A stretch of 64,000 bases of DNA from Roseovarius sp. EL26 (GCF_900327775.1 NZ_OUMZ01000007.1:1599606-1663605), one strand, 5' to 3'; counted from the stretch's first letter, positions 25,088 to 35,941 are shown. Program-made: numbers and translations. Notes: a model not told the origin generated them from the sequence alone.

Positions 25088-26422
25088 TTACCAGTTGTCC
25101 TTGAACCATTTCACAGCGCGTTTCAACGAGCGTGCTGGATAGCGATCCACCGGAATATCAAAATCCCACCATTCATCCTGCGGGTTTGCCGCAAAAAGGC
25201 ACATGCCCACTGCGCTGGCAAAGCCAGCGCCGGTTGCAGCCTGCGGCAGACCATGGACGCGCAGCGGGCGGCCAAGGCGAACTTGCTGTCCGAGAATACG
25301 ACTTGCCAACCCATCCAAACCCGGAATTTGGCTGCCGCCCCCCGTCAAAACGATTTGCTGGCTGGGTAGATACTCAAAGCCCGCCGCATCCAATCGCGTG
25401 CGCACCTCTTCAAGGATTTCCTCAACACGGGGGCGCATGATGCCGATCAATTCAGTCCGGCTGACCGTCCGGCGGTCATGTTCCCAATCACCGGTCTCAC
25501 CGCCAATTTCGATCATCTCGCGATCATCCATACCAGTGGCCATGACGCCGCCGTAGAAGGTCTTAATCCGTTCCGCCGTAGCCGTGGGCACCTGCAACCC
25601 CATGGAAATATCGCTTGTGACGTGATCCCCGCCAATGCGCACGGTATCGGCATAGATCATATGCTTTTTCATAAAGATCGAGACACCTGCGGAGCCGCCA
25701 CCAAGATCGATGCAGGCTGCGCCCAGTTCCTGCTCATCCTCAACCAGTGACGCTAACCCAGAGGCATAGGCCGAGAACGCCAGGCCGGCGAGTTCCAGAT
25801 CGCAGCGTTTGACGCAATAGGCCAAGTTTTGAATGGCAATGGAATCCACTGTCAGCATGTGCATATCAGTTGACAGAACTTGCCCCAGCTGGCCACGCGG
25901 ATCATTCAGCCCTGACCGATGATCCAGTGCAAAATTCACGGGTTGCGCATGCAACACCTCGCGCCCTTCGCCGTAATCTGGCATATCACACGATGACAAC
26001 ACGCGGCTGATATCCTGCTCGCTGACAAGCTGCCCCTCCAGATCTACTGAGCCCGCAAGGCCATACGAACGCGGCTGTGCCCCAGAAAAACAGGCAATCA
26101 CGTGGTCGACGCGAATGTTGGCCATTTTCTGTGCCGCCTGAACTGCCGTACGAATGGCCCGTTCAGTTTCCTGCATGGCGTCAATCTCGCCGAACCGCAC
26201 ACCGCGTGATCGCGTGGTGGCTGCGCCAATCACCCGAAACCCGGCTTGTCCGGCCATGGTGCCAATACCTTCGGCCTCTTTCAGGCGGTCGGTACCGTCA
26301 AATCGCAACACCAGACAGGCAATTTTCGATGTCCCTACATCCAAGACCGCCACAACACCGCGCTGCATTGCCGCCTTGCGCATATTGCGCATCGCGCGCT
26401 GGCTCTCATATAGCTCAATCAT
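25088..26422 (-). CDS. ftsA: Cell division protein FtsA
   Basis: 444 residues, actin-like ATPase that tethers FtsZ to the membrane and activates septal synthesis. Seen: VVAVLDVGTSKIACLV (phosphate 1), AACIDLGGGSAGVSIF (phosphate 2), and IVLTGGGSQIPGLD (adenosine motif); the C-terminal amphipathic end RSLKRAVKWFKDNW is the membrane-targeting helix. The ATG overlaps the ftsQ stop as ATGA. A 175-base gap to ftsZ leaves room for a separate ftsZ promoter. Confidence 0.97.
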   Translation of the reverse strand: MIELYESQRAMRNMRKAAMQRGVVAVLDVGTSKIACLVLRFDGTDRLKEAEGIGTMAGQAGFRVIGAATTRSRGVRFGEIDAMQETERAIRTAVQAAQKMANIRVDHVIACFSGAQPRSYGLAGSVDLEGQLVSEQDISRVLSSCDMPDYGEGREVLHAQPVNFALDHRSGLNDPRGQLGQVLSTDMHMLTVDSIAIQNLAYCVKRCDLELAGLAFSAYASGLASLVEDEQELGAACIDLGGGSAGVSIFMKKHMIYADTVRIGGDHVTSDISMGLQVPTATAERIKTFYGGVMATGMDDREMIEIGGETGDWEHDRRTVSRTELIGIMRPRVEEILEEVRTRLDAAGFEYLPSQQIVLTGGGSQIPGLDGLASRILGQQVRLGRPLRVHGLPQAATGAGFASAVGMCLFAANPQDEWWDFDIPVDRYPARSLKRAVKWFKDNW

Positions 26423-27291
26423 TCAACTGCCCCCGCCGTCGTCTGAGATACTTGCCACCAGTCATTGGCCGCGTTTTCGTTCATTCTTATTGTTGGTCGA
26501 TCCGCAAGCCGCATATCAACAACGGCCAAATCACGGTTCAACATGTCTTTGACTTCATCTAGCACAATCACGCGTTCCAACGCGCGCCGTGGATCTTGCA
26601 CCGGCAGCATGATGCGCTGCCCGCTTTCCAGAACCACATCCCAGCGACGTTCGCCAATACGGACAAGTCCGCGCAATTCAATATCCAGTGACTTTGCAAC
26701 CTGCGACAGCGTTAATGCCTCGGGCACGGCCTGCTCGGCCCCTGCCCCGGCGAGCACCGGCATTTCCATCAGCTTGGGGTTTTCCAGCACCTTACCGATA
26801 ACCACACCCTCAATATCAACAATATTCAGACCATCACGCACGCGCCACAAGGCCACCGGTTGACGCTCGACCACTTTGGCGACCAGAACGCCGCCCTTGC
26901 GGATCCGTACAGAGGCATCAGCAACCGCTGGCAATTCCTCGACCATGATCCGCACCGCATCAAGATCGGCATCGAACGAGCTGATCGGAAATTTGAAAGG
27001 GAACACTTCGCGAATGACATCCTCAACCGGTGCGCTTGCGCCTTCGACTTCAAGCAATTGCACCATGAATTCTGGGCGCGTTTCGATCTGCTCACGAATA
27101 TCGGCCACTTTTTGAAGCAGCGCCTCTTGCCGGTCCGGGTTGGCAAAGAATGCAATACCCGCGCCAAGTGCCAGGGTAAACGGCAAACCAAAGCGCAGCG
27201 TCTTGCGAAACAGCGGTGTCAACATCAACCGCTGATAGCGGTAAGACCAACGCGACGGGGCCGGATCAAACTTGGGCTCTACCTGTCGCAT
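26419..27291 (-). CDS. ftsQ: Cell division protein FtsQ
   Basis: 290 residues: short cytoplasmic tail, one membrane segment ([19 protein letters not shown], about 30-50), POTRA domain ([29 protein letters not shown]) and the beta domain with the FtsB/FtsL contact face. It links early and late division proteins. The ATG at 27291 has GGAGG seven bases upstream; it lies inside the last codons of ddl, an overlap of 13 bases, so the two are coupled. Overlaps ftsA by four bases downstream. Confidence 0.95.
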   Translation of the reverse strand: MRQVEPKFDPAPSRWSYRYQRLMLTPLFRKTLRFGLPFTLALGAGIAFFANPDRQEALLQKVADIREQIETRPEFMVQLLEVEGASAPVEDVIREVFPFKFPISSFDADLDAVRIMVEELPAVADASVRIRKGGVLVAKVVERQPVALWRVRDGLNIVDIEGVVIGKVLENPKLMEMPVLAGAGAEQAVPEALTLSQVAKSLDIELRGLVRIGERRWDVVLESGQRIMLPVQDPRRALERVIVLDEVKDMLNRDLAVVDMRLADRPTIRMNENAANDWWQVSQTTAGAVE

Positions 27292-28199
27292 GAGGCGTCC
27301 TCCACCATCCAACGGCACATTTCTGGGAAACTGATCCCAACATGCTGCGCCTGTTCGGGGCTTAAAGAGGTTGGCGTCATGCCGGGTTGGGTATTCGTCT
27401 CCAGTACGACCAACCCATCGAGTCCACGACTTTCATCCCAGCGATAATCAGTACGGCTAACCCCGCGACAGCCCAGCACATTGTGCGCGGTGATGGCATA
27501 TTCCATGCAGGCGTCAAAAATCTCTTGCGGTACATCTGCGGGCACAACGTGGCGCGACCCACCCGGTTTGTATTTGGCATCAAAGTCGTACCAACCATCG
27601 GTAATGATATCTGTCACCGTCAACGCACGATCACCCATAACGGTGGTGGTCAGCTCGCGACCGGGCGCGTAGGTTTCAACCATCACCAGATCAGGCATAT
27701 CTTCAGCCAGTTTTGGCGGGCCGTTGGCATCTTCATGCACAATATAGACGCCAACCGAAGACCCCTCGTTATAGGGTTTCACCACATAGGGTGGCTTCAG
27801 AACATGGTTCGACGAAACCTCTGCTTTTGAGGCCAGAACACTTTCCACGATCGGCAGACCCACAGATTTGTAGGCCTCTTTGGCGCGTTGCTTGTCCATC
27901 GCCAAGGCCGACGACAGGACACCGGAATGAGTATAGGGAAGACCCATCCATTCCAGCAATCCCTGCACGCAGCCGTCTTCGCCCCAGCGACCATGCAAGG
28001 CGTTGAACACTACATCGGGCGCACAGGTACGCAACACCTCTGGCAAATCCCGATCTGCAATGATTTCCTCGACCAGAAAACCGGCATCCCTAAGCGCAAT
28101 AACACATTCGCGTCCGGACGAGAGCGACACCTCGTTTTCGGACGACGGGCCACCCATAATGACCGCAACTTTAGGGGTGTTTTCGCTTGAAAAACCCAC
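27279..28199 (-). CDS. ddl: D-alanine--D-alanine ligase
   Basis: 306 residues from the chosen GTG. ATP-grasp enzyme that makes the D-Ala-D-Ala dipeptide used by MurF. Seen: [32 protein letters not shown], the ATP-grasp loop [11 protein letters not shown] and the metal site [20 protein letters not shown] lies six bases before the GTG; a TTG four codons earlier is the alternative, and no ATG is available at a sensible place. Sits between murB and ftsQ as in most alphaproteobacteria. Confidence 0.94.
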   Translation of the reverse strand: MGFSSENTPKVAVIMGGPSSENEVSLSSGRECVIALRDAGFLVEEIIADRDLPEVLRTCAPDVVFNALHGRWGEDGCVQGLLEWMGLPYTHSGVLSSALAMDKQRAKEAYKSVGLPIVESVLASKAEVSSNHVLKPPYVVKPYNEGSSVGVYIVHEDANGPPKLAEDMPDLVMVETYAPGRELTTTVMGDRALTVTDIITDGWYDFDAKYKPGGSRHVVPADVPQEIFDACMEYAITAHNVLGCRGVSRTDYRWDESRGLDGLVVLETNTQPGMTPTSLSPEQAQHVGISFPEMCRWMVEDASCDR

Positions 28200-28253
28200 T
28201 CTTTGCCTCAAAATCCCGGGCCGTTTTTCGACCCTGTTACCGTTATGCTCGTT

Positions 28254-29207
28254 TTAGTCTTTGCTCGGGGCTGGTTCGCCAACCCTCATAATTTCCCACT
28301 GTAACTCTATTCCACTATTCATGAAAACCTTTTTTCTCACCAGCTCGCCTAATTCCTCCAGATCCGCCGCCGTCGCGTTGTCCGCGTTAATCAAAAAGTT
28401 CGGATGCTTTTCGCTCATCTGCGCGCCACCGACACGTGCACCGCGCATGCCCGCCTCATCGATCACCTTCCAAGCTTTCAGATCGTGGCGATCATCTGTA
28501 CGCCCTGTAGAACTAAACCCAGCCGGATTGCGGAAGGTGCTGCCAGCCGATCGGTCCTTAGTCGGCTGACTTTCATCACGCCTGCGCAGCTGGTCCTGCA
28601 TCCGTTCCAACAGCGCTTCCGGCTCCGCTGAAGGACCCTCAAATGTCGCTTCGACAATAATGCAATCCGCGGCCAAGTCTGTCTGGCGATAAGCGAAACC
28701 CAAATCCTCAGATGTCAGCCGGATTTCATGACCTTCGCGGGTGATAGCGCGCGCATCAACAAAGGCATCGGCAACATAGCTGCCGTAACACCCTGCATTC
28801 ATCCGCACTGCGCCACCAATAGATCCAGGAATGGTGCGCAAAAAGGTCAGATCGATCCCCGCGTCAGCTGCTTTTTTGGCCACATGCGCATCCAATGCCG
28901 CCGCTCCGGCAATAACACGATTTCCCTCAATCCTGATTTGATTGAAACCACGCCCCATGCGAACAACAACAGCCCGCAACCCCCCATCACGTACAATCAG
29001 GTTACTGCCAACCCCCATTGGAAACACCGGAGTAGCCCCATCAAGGCTGCGCATAAAATGCATCAGATCCTCAACATCCGCAGGCTGAAATAGCCAATCC
29101 GCAGGCCCACCAACCCGCAACCAGGTTAGATCCTCAAGGGAACGACTGGCGGTTAATCGACCACGCACCTCGGGCATTTGGATTGCATTACATTGATCTG
29201 CCATCAT
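28254..29207 (-). CDS. murB: UDP-N-acetylmuramate dehydrogenase
   Basis: 317 residues, FAD enzyme that reduces UDP-GlcNAc-enolpyruvate to UDP-MurNAc with NADPH. Seen: [13 protein letters not shown], the FAD loop [31 protein letters not shown] in the form [18 protein letters not shown], and [13 protein letters not shown] with the catalytic Ser. The start is one of two adjacent ATGs at 29207 after AGGTGG; the frame extends another 70 codons without family match, so that longer form was rejected. The C-terminal [13 protein letters not shown] type end is normal. Confidence 0.95.
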   Translation of the reverse strand: MMADQCNAIQMPEVRGRLTASRSLEDLTWLRVGGPADWLFQPADVEDLMHFMRSLDGATPVFPMGVGSNLIVRDGGLRAVVVRMGRGFNQIRIEGNRVIAGAAALDAHVAKKAADAGIDLTFLRTIPGSIGGAVRMNAGCYGSYVADAFVDARAITREGHEIRLTSEDLGFAYRQTDLAADCIIVEATFEGPSAEPEALLERMQDQLRRRDESQPTKDRSAGSTFRNPAGFSSTGRTDDRHDLKAWKVIDEAGMRGARVGGAQMSEKHPNFLINADNATAADLEELGELVRKKVFMNSGIELQWEIMRVGEPAPSKD

Positions 29208-29251
29208 CGCGGCCCACCTAAGCCAAACGTCAAAGTATTTACCGCAGTGCC

Positions 29252-29497
29252 TTACCGCAATGTCCGGCGCAACCAGCGCCCCAGATAGATCACCGGCCAC
29301 CGCAGAATGCTCATGCCTGCAGCAAGAACAAACAGTCCTAACCACGGGCCATTCTGATAGGTCACAAAGCCCACCAAAGGTATGCCAATTGCGATCAACC
29401 CATAGGCCACCCGCCAATGATTGTCACGGCTGGGTAGAACCCCGATAACATTCGCAACGACGCCCCAGACACAGGCCAAAACCAGCGAAAGAGTCAT
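29252..29497 (-). CDS. DUF2484 small membrane protein (second copy)
   Basis: 81 residues with two or three membrane segments ([62 protein letters not shown]) and a basic end RRTLR, the pattern of DUF2484, a family I know only from Rhodobacterales dcw clusters. Function unknown. Its ATG overlaps the stop of the first copy as ATGA, so it is translated with it. Both lie between murC and murB. Confidence 0.82.
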   Translation of the reverse strand: MTLSLVLACVWGVVANVIGVLPSRDNHWRVAYGLIAIGIPLVGFVTYQNGPWLGLFVLAAGMSILRWPVIYLGRWLRRTLR

Positions 29498-29745
29498 GGT
29501 GCCGTCTCCCCTGCTCCGCGCCATTTACGCCAAAAATACCGTAGCGGGTTGCGAAACATCGACACAAACGCCAGCACCGCAACCACAGACCAAATCCAGC
29601 CGTGGTCATAACCCAACCAAACGACCAACAACGGAGTGGCGGCCAATAAACCCAATCCCGGAGCGAATTGCCGGCGCATTGGCAAAAACGCCACCAACGT
29701 CGCCAGCAGCACCCAGACACATGCACATATGATTGATAACGACAC
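29494..29745 (-). CDS. DUF2484 small membrane protein (first copy)
   Basis: 83 residues, paralogue of the next gene: both open SLSxxxACVWxxxAxxxxxLP and end in a basic tail after a segment naming R-x-P-x-R-Y or W-P-x-x-Y-L. GTG start at 29745, five bases after the murC stop. The location inside the mur operon suggests a role near lipid II synthesis or the divisome, but nothing in the sequence shows an active site. Confidence 0.82.
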   Translation of the reverse strand: MSLSIICACVWVLLATLVAFLPMRRQFAPGLGLLAATPLLVVWLGYDHGWIWSVVAVLAFVSMFRNPLRYFWRKWRGAGETAP

Positions 29746-29750
29746 GGTCG

Positions 29751-31157
29751 TTAACTCTTTGGTTCGCTTAAGCGCTCTGGCAGGGCATTGGCCCAGGCGC
29801 TGATCGTACCAGCCCCCAGACAGACCACCATATCACCCGGTCTTGCCTGTTCGCGCACAAGGCGTTCCAGATCGTCTTCATCCTGAATTGCCCGCGCATG
29901 GCGATGGCCGTGGCGGATAAGCCCCGCAACCAGATCATCACGGCCTGCACCTTCAATCGGATCTTCACCCGCAGAGTATACATCAGCGATGGCCACAACA
30001 TCGGCATCATTGAAACAGGCGCAAAAATCATCAAACAGCGAATGCAGACGGGAAAACCGGTGCGGTTGATGCACTGCGATAATCCGACCTTCGGTGGCTT
30101 GCCGTGCGGCCTTGAGCACCGCCGTAATTTCAACCGGGTGGTGACCATAGTCATCAATAATGGTAACGCCGCCTACCTCACCCACGCGGGTGAAGCGCCG
30201 ATTAACCCCACCAAAGGCAGCCAGACCTTCGCGAATTTCGTCGCGCTTCATACCCAAATGGCGCGCCACCGCAACGGCGCTCAGCGCGTTTGAAACGTTG
30301 TGATCACCCGGCATCGGCAAAGTACAGTTTTCGATCACTATATCCTCGGCCTGCAGATGAATGTCAAAATGCGCCACACCTGATTTATAGGTCAGGTTGC
30401 GCGCGCGTACATCAGCCTGCGCGTTAAACCCATAGGTCACAACGCGACGGTCGGAAATCCGACCCACAAGCGCCTGCACCTCTGGATGATCAGTGCAACA
30501 CACAGCCAGACCATAAAACGGGATATTGCTGACAAAGTCATAAAACCCCTGACGCAGAGTATCAAAATCACCCCAATGCTCCATGTGCTCAGGGTCGATA
30601 TTGGTGACGATTGCAACAGTCGCAGGCAGCCGATTAAAAGTGCCATCGGATTCATCAGCTTCAACCACCATCCACTCGCCATCCCCTACCCGGGCGTTAG
30701 AGCCATAGGCATGAATGATACCCCCGTTGATCACCGTGGGGTCATACTGCCCGTGATCCAATAGGGCGGCGACCATGGTTGTGGTTGTCGTTTTACCGTG
30801 GGTCCCGGCCACAGCGACGTTGGATTTCAACCGCATCAATTCAGCAAGCATCTCAGCCCGACGCACGACCGGTAGACCGAGTGCACGTGCGCTGTCCAAC
30901 TCAGGATTGCCCGGCTTGATGGCCGAGGAAATCACCACGACCTGTGCACCGTCCAGATTTTCGGCGCGTTGACCTTCAAAGATGGTCGCACCCGCCCCTT
31001 GCAGGCGTTTGGTAATCGGTGATTGTTTGAGATCAGAGCCCTGAACCGTGTACCCGTGGTTTAGCAAAACTTCGGCAATCCCGGACATGCCAATGCCACC
31101 AATGCCAACAAAATGGATCGGCCCAACATCACCGGGAAGTTTGGTTGCTGCATTCAT
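29751..31157 (-). CDS. murC: UDP-N-acetylmuramate--L-alanine ligase
   Basis: 468 residues. Adds L-alanine to UDP-MurNAc in the cytoplasm. Seen: [17 protein letters not shown] at the N-terminus, the ATP loop [34 protein letters not shown] and [10 protein letters not shown], all Mur-ligase landmarks. The ATG overlaps the murG stop by four bases. Confidence 0.98.
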   Translation of the reverse strand: MNAATKLPGDVGPIHFVGIGGIGMSGIAEVLLNHGYTVQGSDLKQSPITKRLQGAGATIFEGQRAENLDGAQVVVISSAIKPGNPELDSARALGLPVVRRAEMLAELMRLKSNVAVAGTHGKTTTTTMVAALLDHGQYDPTVINGGIIHAYGSNARVGDGEWMVVEADESDGTFNRLPATVAIVTNIDPEHMEHWGDFDTLRQGFYDFVSNIPFYGLAVCCTDHPEVQALVGRISDRRVVTYGFNAQADVRARNLTYKSGVAHFDIHLQAEDIVIENCTLPMPGDHNVSNALSAVAVARHLGMKRDEIREGLAAFGGVNRRFTRVGEVGGVTIIDDYGHHPVEITAVLKAARQATEGRIIAVHQPHRFSRLHSLFDDFCACFNDADVVAIADVYSAGEDPIEGAGRDDLVAGLIRHGHRHARAIQDEDDLERLVREQARPGDMVVCLGAGTISAWANALPERLSEPKS

Positions 31158-32260
31158 TGCGGTTGCTCCCCTGTTGCGGTTGTCTCTACCAAATCGGCCA
31201 AACGTTGCGGCGCATCAGGTGTGGCCACACTCAAAGCGGCATGCGCCATTTTGACCGCCCCTTTTGGGTTCTCAAATACATTGATGATCTGTTCCGCCAA
31301 GGCATCAACTTCGAATTTCGATTCCGGAATAACAATGGCAGCCCCAGCCTCGGCCAGCCCCCGCGCATTCGCGGTTTGATGGTCTTCTGCGGCAGCCGCA
31401 AAAGGCACCAGAATAGACGGGCGCCCAATCACGCTGATGTCGGCCACGCTAGAGGCGCCAGAGCGGCTGATGACAAGCTGCGCCTCGGACATACGGCTGG
31501 GGATGTCGTTGAAAAACGGGGCGACATCGGCATTGACGCCATGTTCTGCATAGAACGTAGCCACGCGCAACTCGTCCTCATCACGGGCCTGATGGCTCAC
31601 GCGAATGTTGCGTAGTACTTCAATTGGCAACTCGGCGATCGCAGGCGGGACGATATCACTCAGAATGCGCGCGCCTTGCGAGCCGCCAATCACTAAAATG
31701 GACATTGGATAATCGCCCGGAGGGATATATCCGGCCTCGGCCCGGTCCAGCACCGTACTGCGCACCGGGTTACCAACATGCACGCCTTCAATGCCTTCTG
31801 GCAGATCAGTGGGCCATGTGCCGCAAGCGATTTGGTCAACTCTGCTCGCAAACAGGCGGTTCACCCGCCCTAGCACACCGTTTTGTTCATGAACCATGCG
31901 CGGACGGCGTAAAAGAAAGGCAGCTGAAAGCGCTGGAATTGTCGGGTATCCACCAAAGCCTGCGACCATATCAGGCTTGTCGCGCAGCATGTTCCAGACG
32001 GCCCCAAGCACACCACCGAAGATTTGAAATGGCGCAACAAGCTTGGCCAGAATGCCACCACGGGCAAAGGTGGCGCTCGAAATCTCGGTCACGTCAACCG
32101 CATCAGGAAACCCACCAGTATAGCGCGCACCGCGCACATCGGTGCTAAGCTTCACACGCCAACCGCGCGCCAGCATCACTTCGGCCAAAGATTGCGCCGG
32201 AAACATATGGCCGCCGGTCCCACCGGCAGCGATCACCAACAACGGTGACTTATCACTCAT
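31154..32260 (-). CDS. murG: Lipid II synthase MurG
   Basis: 368 residues, GT-B glycosyltransferase on the inner face of the cytoplasmic membrane that adds GlcNAc to lipid I. Seen: [65 protein letters not shown] and the donor site [22 protein letters not shown]. Overlaps ftsW upstream (ATGA) and murC downstream (ATGA). Confidence 0.98.
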   Translation of the reverse strand: MSDKSPLLVIAAGGTGGHMFPAQSLAEVMLARGWRVKLSTDVRGARYTGGFPDAVDVTEISSATFARGGILAKLVAPFQIFGGVLGAVWNMLRDKPDMVAGFGGYPTIPALSAAFLLRRPRMVHEQNGVLGRVNRLFASRVDQIACGTWPTDLPEGIEGVHVGNPVRSTVLDRAEAGYIPPGDYPMSILVIGGSQGARILSDIVPPAIAELPIEVLRNIRVSHQARDEDELRVATFYAEHGVNADVAPFFNDIPSRMSEAQLVISRSGASSVADISVIGRPSILVPFAAAAEDHQTANARGLAEAGAAIVIPESKFEVDALAEQIINVFENPKGAVKMAHAALSVATPDAPQRLADLVETTATGEQPQ

Positions 32261-33423
32261 CTCACCATGCCTCTAAGAATATCTCGAATTTCACCCTGCG
32301 GACGGGAACGAGTGAAGGCAAAAAGCATGCCCAGCGCAATACCCCCCGCGATCAGCGATGAACCACCATAGCTGACAAAAGGCAAGGTCATTCCTTTGGC
32401 TGGAAGCAAACGCACGGCAACCCCCATGTTGATCATTGCCTGAACGCCAAAGATCGCGGCCAGACCAGTACCTGCCAGACGGATGAACGGATCACGTTCC
32501 TTCATCAAACGCAGGAACGACCGCACAACAATGGTGGCGTAAAGCGCGATAATGCACAGGACCAGCACCAGACCGTATTCTTCGGCCGCGACAGCAATGA
32601 TGAAATCGGTATGCGCATCCGGCAACGACCATTTCACCTCACCCTCACCCACACCAACGCCAAAAAACCCGCCCTCGCGGATGGCATTGGTGGCGTAACC
32701 CAACTGCGTGGTCGGGTCGACATCGCGGCTTAAGAAACCATCGATACGGCGAGCAAAGTGTTCCGAATTACTGTAAGCAAAGGTGCCACCGGCCACGACC
32801 ATCACGGCAAATCCAACCAGCAGCAACACAGGTGCGCCAGCGACAAAATACATTACACTCCAACCAAAGAGCAGCAAGCAAGCCTGTCCAAAGTCTGGCT
32901 GCAACGCCAGAAAGAGCGTCAGAACGATCACCAGAACAAAGCTCATGCGTTTGCCGGGTGGACCGTTGATCTCAAGACTTGCGGCCATCATCCATGCGGC
33001 GACCACGACAAAGCCGGGTTTAAGGAATTCAGACGGCTGCACACTGGCAAAGCCCAGCGAATACCAGCGCACCGCACCTTTGCCAAAATCAGTGCCAAAC
33101 ACCGGCAATAACGCCAGCGCGCCAAAGGCCGCGATAAACCCGATAATTGCCAGCCGCCGCACCAACGTCGGTGACATCATCGAGGTCAGCATCATCGCAA
33201 TCAGGGCCATAGAGCCAAAAAACGCCTGCCGCTGCACATAATGGAAGGGATCAAACCCGTTCTTGGCCGCCAAGGGGGGCGAAGCCGCCAGCCCCAACAA
33301 AATACCGATACCGAAGAGGATCAGGACACAGGACATCGACCACTTGTCAATTGTGCGCCACCATTTGGGAAGGACGGGTTCGCCTTCCCGGACGGGAACC
33401 GTCCCGTAAACCATTTCTGTCAT
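32257..33423 (-). CDS. ftsW: Peptidoglycan polymerase FtsW
   Basis: 388 residues with ten membrane segments, a SEDS glycan polymerase that works with FtsI at the septum. Seen: [22 protein letters not shown], with the functional acidic region, and the C-terminal [22 protein letters not shown] short cytoplasmic N-terminus precedes the first segment ([20 protein letters not shown]). It is now the first gene of the distal dcw block, since 292 bases without a gene and an unrelated gene pair lie upstream; read-through or a local promoter must serve it. Confidence 0.97.
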   Translation of the reverse strand: MTEMVYGTVPVREGEPVLPKWWRTIDKWSMSCVLILFGIGILLGLAASPPLAAKNGFDPFHYVQRQAFFGSMALIAMMLTSMMSPTLVRRLAIIGFIAAFGALALLPVFGTDFGKGAVRWYSLGFASVQPSEFLKPGFVVVAAWMMAASLEINGPPGKRMSFVLVIVLTLFLALQPDFGQACLLLFGWSVMYFVAGAPVLLLVGFAVMVVAGGTFAYSNSEHFARRIDGFLSRDVDPTTQLGYATNAIREGGFFGVGVGEGEVKWSLPDAHTDFIIAVAAEEYGLVLVLCIIALYATIVVRSFLRLMKERDPFIRLAGTGLAAIFGVQAMINMGVAVRLLPAKGMTLPFVSYGGSSLIAGGIALGMLFAFTRSRPQGEIRDILRGMVR

Positions 33424-33699
33424 CGTGAACCGCCGTTCTGCCTCAATACAACGTCCCTTTTCGGGATCTGAGGACAGTGTAGCAGGACATTTGCTCTGTG
33501 GGAAGTCGTGAGCGTGGGGGGAGGGAAATTACATTGAGAGTATGAAGATTACCTTCTTCCGTGACTTATTCGACCCAACGTCCGCTTAGAGCCCATTGTG
33601 CATAATTCTGGAGGTGGTTGTATGTCCGCTTTAGCAAGACCGAAGTAGAAATCTTCGGATGATGCAGATGCGTTATCACCTCGACAACAACAATATGAT

Positions 33700-33741
33700 C
33701 ATTCTGTATCAGCGCCTAGTTAGAAGCACTGATACAGAATG
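33700..33741. repeat. 13-bp perfect inverted repeat across a stop codon
   Basis: CATTCTGTATCAG at 33700-33712 and its exact complement CTGATACAGAATG at 33729-33741, with a 16-base loop that contains the stop of the DUF5666-like gene. Neither strand has a T run next to it. It could be a 3'-end stabilising hairpin, a factor-dependent terminator or a trace of duplication. Confidence 0.6.
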
Positions 33742-34534
33742 ACTTCACCAGCTCGGCATCGCTTTGCGTCAAATCGCTCAGCAAAAAGTCAATCCGGCCA
33801 CTCAGAGAACAGCGCCGAACCAGTTGATCTAGTCCCACATCCCGTTCGCCTTCTGCGCTGGCTATGGCGACACCTTGCAGACTAAGTGAGTTGCTCGCTG
33901 CCATTGGCTGAAAGTAGCCTTCAAGAAGCACAAGGTCAGGTGAAGAGCCCATGAAGGGGCCTTCCATCGCGGTATCCATCACGATTACGCCATTCTCAAA
34001 CTGGCCTGAAATGGAGACAGTTTTACCTGCTGCAAGACCTGTAAGGCCTGCACCCCGCACCGGAACCTGACCAACCAGGCCAAGCTCATCATAGATCCCA
34101 GAGATCTGAACATTGTCCTGTTGGACTTCGACGATACGCGACGCGACAATCCCGTCCTTTGACCAGAAACCATCAATCTGAACTGTTCCCGAGTTCGGCA
34201 ATGCGCCAGTAATCGGAACGCCCATGACTTCTCCTGGGGCTGTTATTGGGCCTGTCAAAATTGGCATATGTTGCAGTGTCTTGATTTGCCAAGAAGCGCC
34301 ATCTCGACCAGTACTTAATGCAAGTGTCATACCCATGCGAAGGTCTTCAAGCTTACTAAGACCCTTCAGTTCAATATCGCTTGCAAAGTCAAATCGCATA
34401 CCGCTGACTTCGAATTCATCAAGTGCGGTTATTTGACCGATAACGCCTGTGCCAATAATGCCTCCCTCTTTTTCTTCAGCAAAAGTGGGCCAAGCGAACA
34501 TTAAACACAGGATTGAAATCAACGTCCGGATCAT
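33716..34534 (-). CDS. Secreted DUF5666-like protein
   Basis: 272 residues with a signal peptide (MIRTLISILCLMFAWPTFAEE). The mature part repeats a short OB-like module several times (GQITALDEFEVSGMRFDFASDIEL, GTVQIDGFWSKDGIVASRIVEVQ, GKTVSISGQFENGVIVMDTAM), with the GTGVIGxITALDxFxVxGxxF signature I associate with DUF5666 proteins. Two cysteines near the end (RRCSLSG and SFCISAS) may form a disulfide. Function unknown. Its ATG overlaps the stop of the DUF6502-type gene by four bases, so the pair is coupled. It has no link to division known to me. Confidence 0.7.
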   Translation of the reverse strand: MIRTLISILCLMFAWPTFAEEKEGGIIGTGVIGQITALDEFEVSGMRFDFASDIELKGLSKLEDLRMGMTLALSTGRDGASWQIKTLQHMPILTGPITAPGEVMGVPITGALPNSGTVQIDGFWSKDGIVASRIVEVQQDNVQISGIYDELGLVGQVPVRGAGLTGLAAGKTVSISGQFENGVIVMDTAMEGPFMGSSPDLVLLEGYFQPMAASNSLSLQGVAIASAEGERDVGLDQLVRRCSLSGRIDFLLSDLTQSDAELVKSFCISASN

Positions 34535-35286
34535 AGGTCTTGCACCTTCTTGTTCACATAGGTCCCGGCGACAAAGAGGGTCATCCCATTCTCCTCGTGC
34601 TGCAAGGCATTCGCTTTCTTATTCAATGCTTGAAGCATGTCCAAGGCCATCCGGGTCGCATCTTTTTCCAGCTCATCGGCCGCTTCCTTTGAAAGATGAG
34701 AATAGCGCAAAGCTTGATCCCAATGCTGGGTTTCGCCTGTCAGATTGCCAACCGTTGTGTCGAGGTGAGGCACAACGGTTGCGACGGCGGCGCGCATCTT
34801 TTCATCTCGATCATGAGGTACCATCGACGCAGTCACAAAACAGATCAGACCATCTTCTTCTGTGACGTTGCCGGAGGCGAGTAGGACCGACAACAGGGTC
34901 GCAGGGGCCGCGTCAACCTTAGCCAGACCAACAAGCGCATCAAATCCGGCGTCTCCCTGACGGGACAGCTTACGAGGTTGCCCATCCTCAAGGTAGCCGG
35001 GTTCATTTTGCCACAATGTAAGAACCCGTGCGGCAGCCGAAGCTTTGCTTGGCGGCTGATTTCCGCGTTCAAGCCTCTTGATGTCTTTTCTGTGCACGCC
35101 TGTCATAAGGCTAACGTGACTTACGGATACTTCTGGCGCCTGCGCATAGGCTTCCGCCACTAAAGCAGACTTAAGCAATTCGACAGCGCCCGCCAGGCCG
35201 ATGCCATTATTGATCATCAGTCTGGCCATCGGTTGTAGCAGAGCCAACAGCATCTGCTCCGAGGGTGTTTTGTCGATCTCTTCCAT
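34531..35286 (-). CDS. DUF6502-type cytoplasmic protein with helix-turn-helix-like segment
   Basis: 251 residues, no signal or membrane segment. The N-terminal third reads LLALLQPMARLMINNGIGLAGAVELLKSALVAEA followed by VSVSHVSLMTGVHRKDIKRLERG, which looks like a helix-turn-helix and is typical of the DUF6502 family. The rest is mostly helical with no active-site motif. ATG at 35286 is used; the frame runs 24 codons further to a GTG that falls in the palindrome at 35343, so the longer form is unlikely. Possibly a regulator of its own operon. Confidence 0.68.
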   Translation of the reverse strand: MEEIDKTPSEQMLLALLQPMARLMINNGIGLAGAVELLKSALVAEAYAQAPEVSVSHVSLMTGVHRKDIKRLERGNQPPSKASAAARVLTLWQNEPGYLEDGQPRKLSRQGDAGFDALVGLAKVDAAPATLLSVLLASGNVTEEDGLICFVTASMVPHDRDEKMRAAVATVVPHLDTTVGNLTGETQHWDQALRYSHLSKEAADELEKDATRMALDMLQALNKKANALQHEENGMTLFVAGTYVNKKVQDL

Positions 35287-35342
35287 TGCAGGCCATTTTA
35301 TAGGGAAGGTACAAGTTTTTGTGAATACATGTTTATATACAA

Positions 35343-35357
35343 TGGGAATAATTCCCA
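35343..35357. promoter_or_regulatory. 15-bp palindrome between divergent DUF6502 and YHS genes
   Basis: TGGGAATAATTCCCA is a perfect palindrome around a central A. It lies 57 bases before the DUF6502-type start and 115 bases before the YHS start, a typical operator place in a divergent control region. Confidence 0.5.
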
Positions 35358-35471
35358 CTACGAATTATATATGTCGTCAGAGACAGTAAATCTAGGCCAG
35401 AAATAGCTGGAAAGAATCCATTTGCGCTTCTTTCTGCCTTTGTGTCTTGCCTCCTAAACAAGGATTGAATT

Positions 35472-35900
35472 ATGAAAAAACTCTTCGCCACCATCGCAAT
35501 TACAGGTTGCTCGGTAATGGCATTGCCTGCAATTGCCGGTAATACCCTTGGAACTGCTTTCGCTGGCTATGATCCAGTAACTTACTTCCAAGACGCGCCA
35601 GCACAAGGTAAAGCAAAGTTCTTCCATCTTTGGGACGGGGCACTCTGGAGTTTTAGCTCGGAAGAGAACCGTGATACCTTCAAGGCTGATCCCACGGCAT
35701 ACGCGCCGCAATTTGACGCTTATTGCGCATGGGCAGCATCGCAGGGTTACAAGCGCCCAGGCGATCCAAATGTGACAGAAATGGTAGATGGCAAGCTCTA
35801 TACGTTTGTGCATGAAGGCGCGCGGGACAAGTGGCGGGCGGACATCGCCAAGCACATCGCTGATGGCGAAACCAACTGGACTCGCATAGAACCTTTCTAA
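35472..35900 (+). CDS. Secreted YHS-domain protein
   Basis: 142 residues. Signal peptide (FATIAITGCSVMALPAIAG) then a YHS-like domain: AFAGYDPVTYFQDAPAQGKAKFFHLWDGALWSFSSEENRDTFKADPTAYAPQFDAYCAWAAS, where the single Cys in DAYCAWA stands where the YHS metal ligand would be. Such periplasmic proteins are common in marine proteobacteria and are thought to bind metal; no partner is near. It is the only plus-strand gene inside the dcw region and splits the cluster. AAGGA precedes the ATG. Confidence 0.85.
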   Translation: MKKLFATIAITGCSVMALPAIAGNTLGTAFAGYDPVTYFQDAPAQGKAKFFHLWDGALWSFSSEENRDTFKADPTAYAPQFDAYCAWAASQGYKRPGDPNVTEMVDGKLYTFVHEGARDKWRADIAKHIADGETNWTRIEPF

Positions 35901-35918
35901 GACTGCGATTATTCCTAA

Positions 35919-35941
35919 GCGGCGGTCAGCTGGGCCGCCGC
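35919..35941 (+). terminator. GC-rich hairpin after the YHS gene
   Basis: GCGGCGG / CCGCCGC with a nine-base loop, 18 bases after the stop. No T run follows, so termination is uncertain. Confidence 0.35.

Noticed and set aside
29208..29417. N-terminal extension of MurB by 70 codons
   Set aside because: It runs back over the DUF2484 gene, and MurB homology begins after the ATG pair at 29207 with a ribosome site.
33640..33658. Hairpin CCGAAG / CTTCGG upstream of ftsW
   Set aside because: Short stem, no T run and no gene end next to it; no role can be supported.
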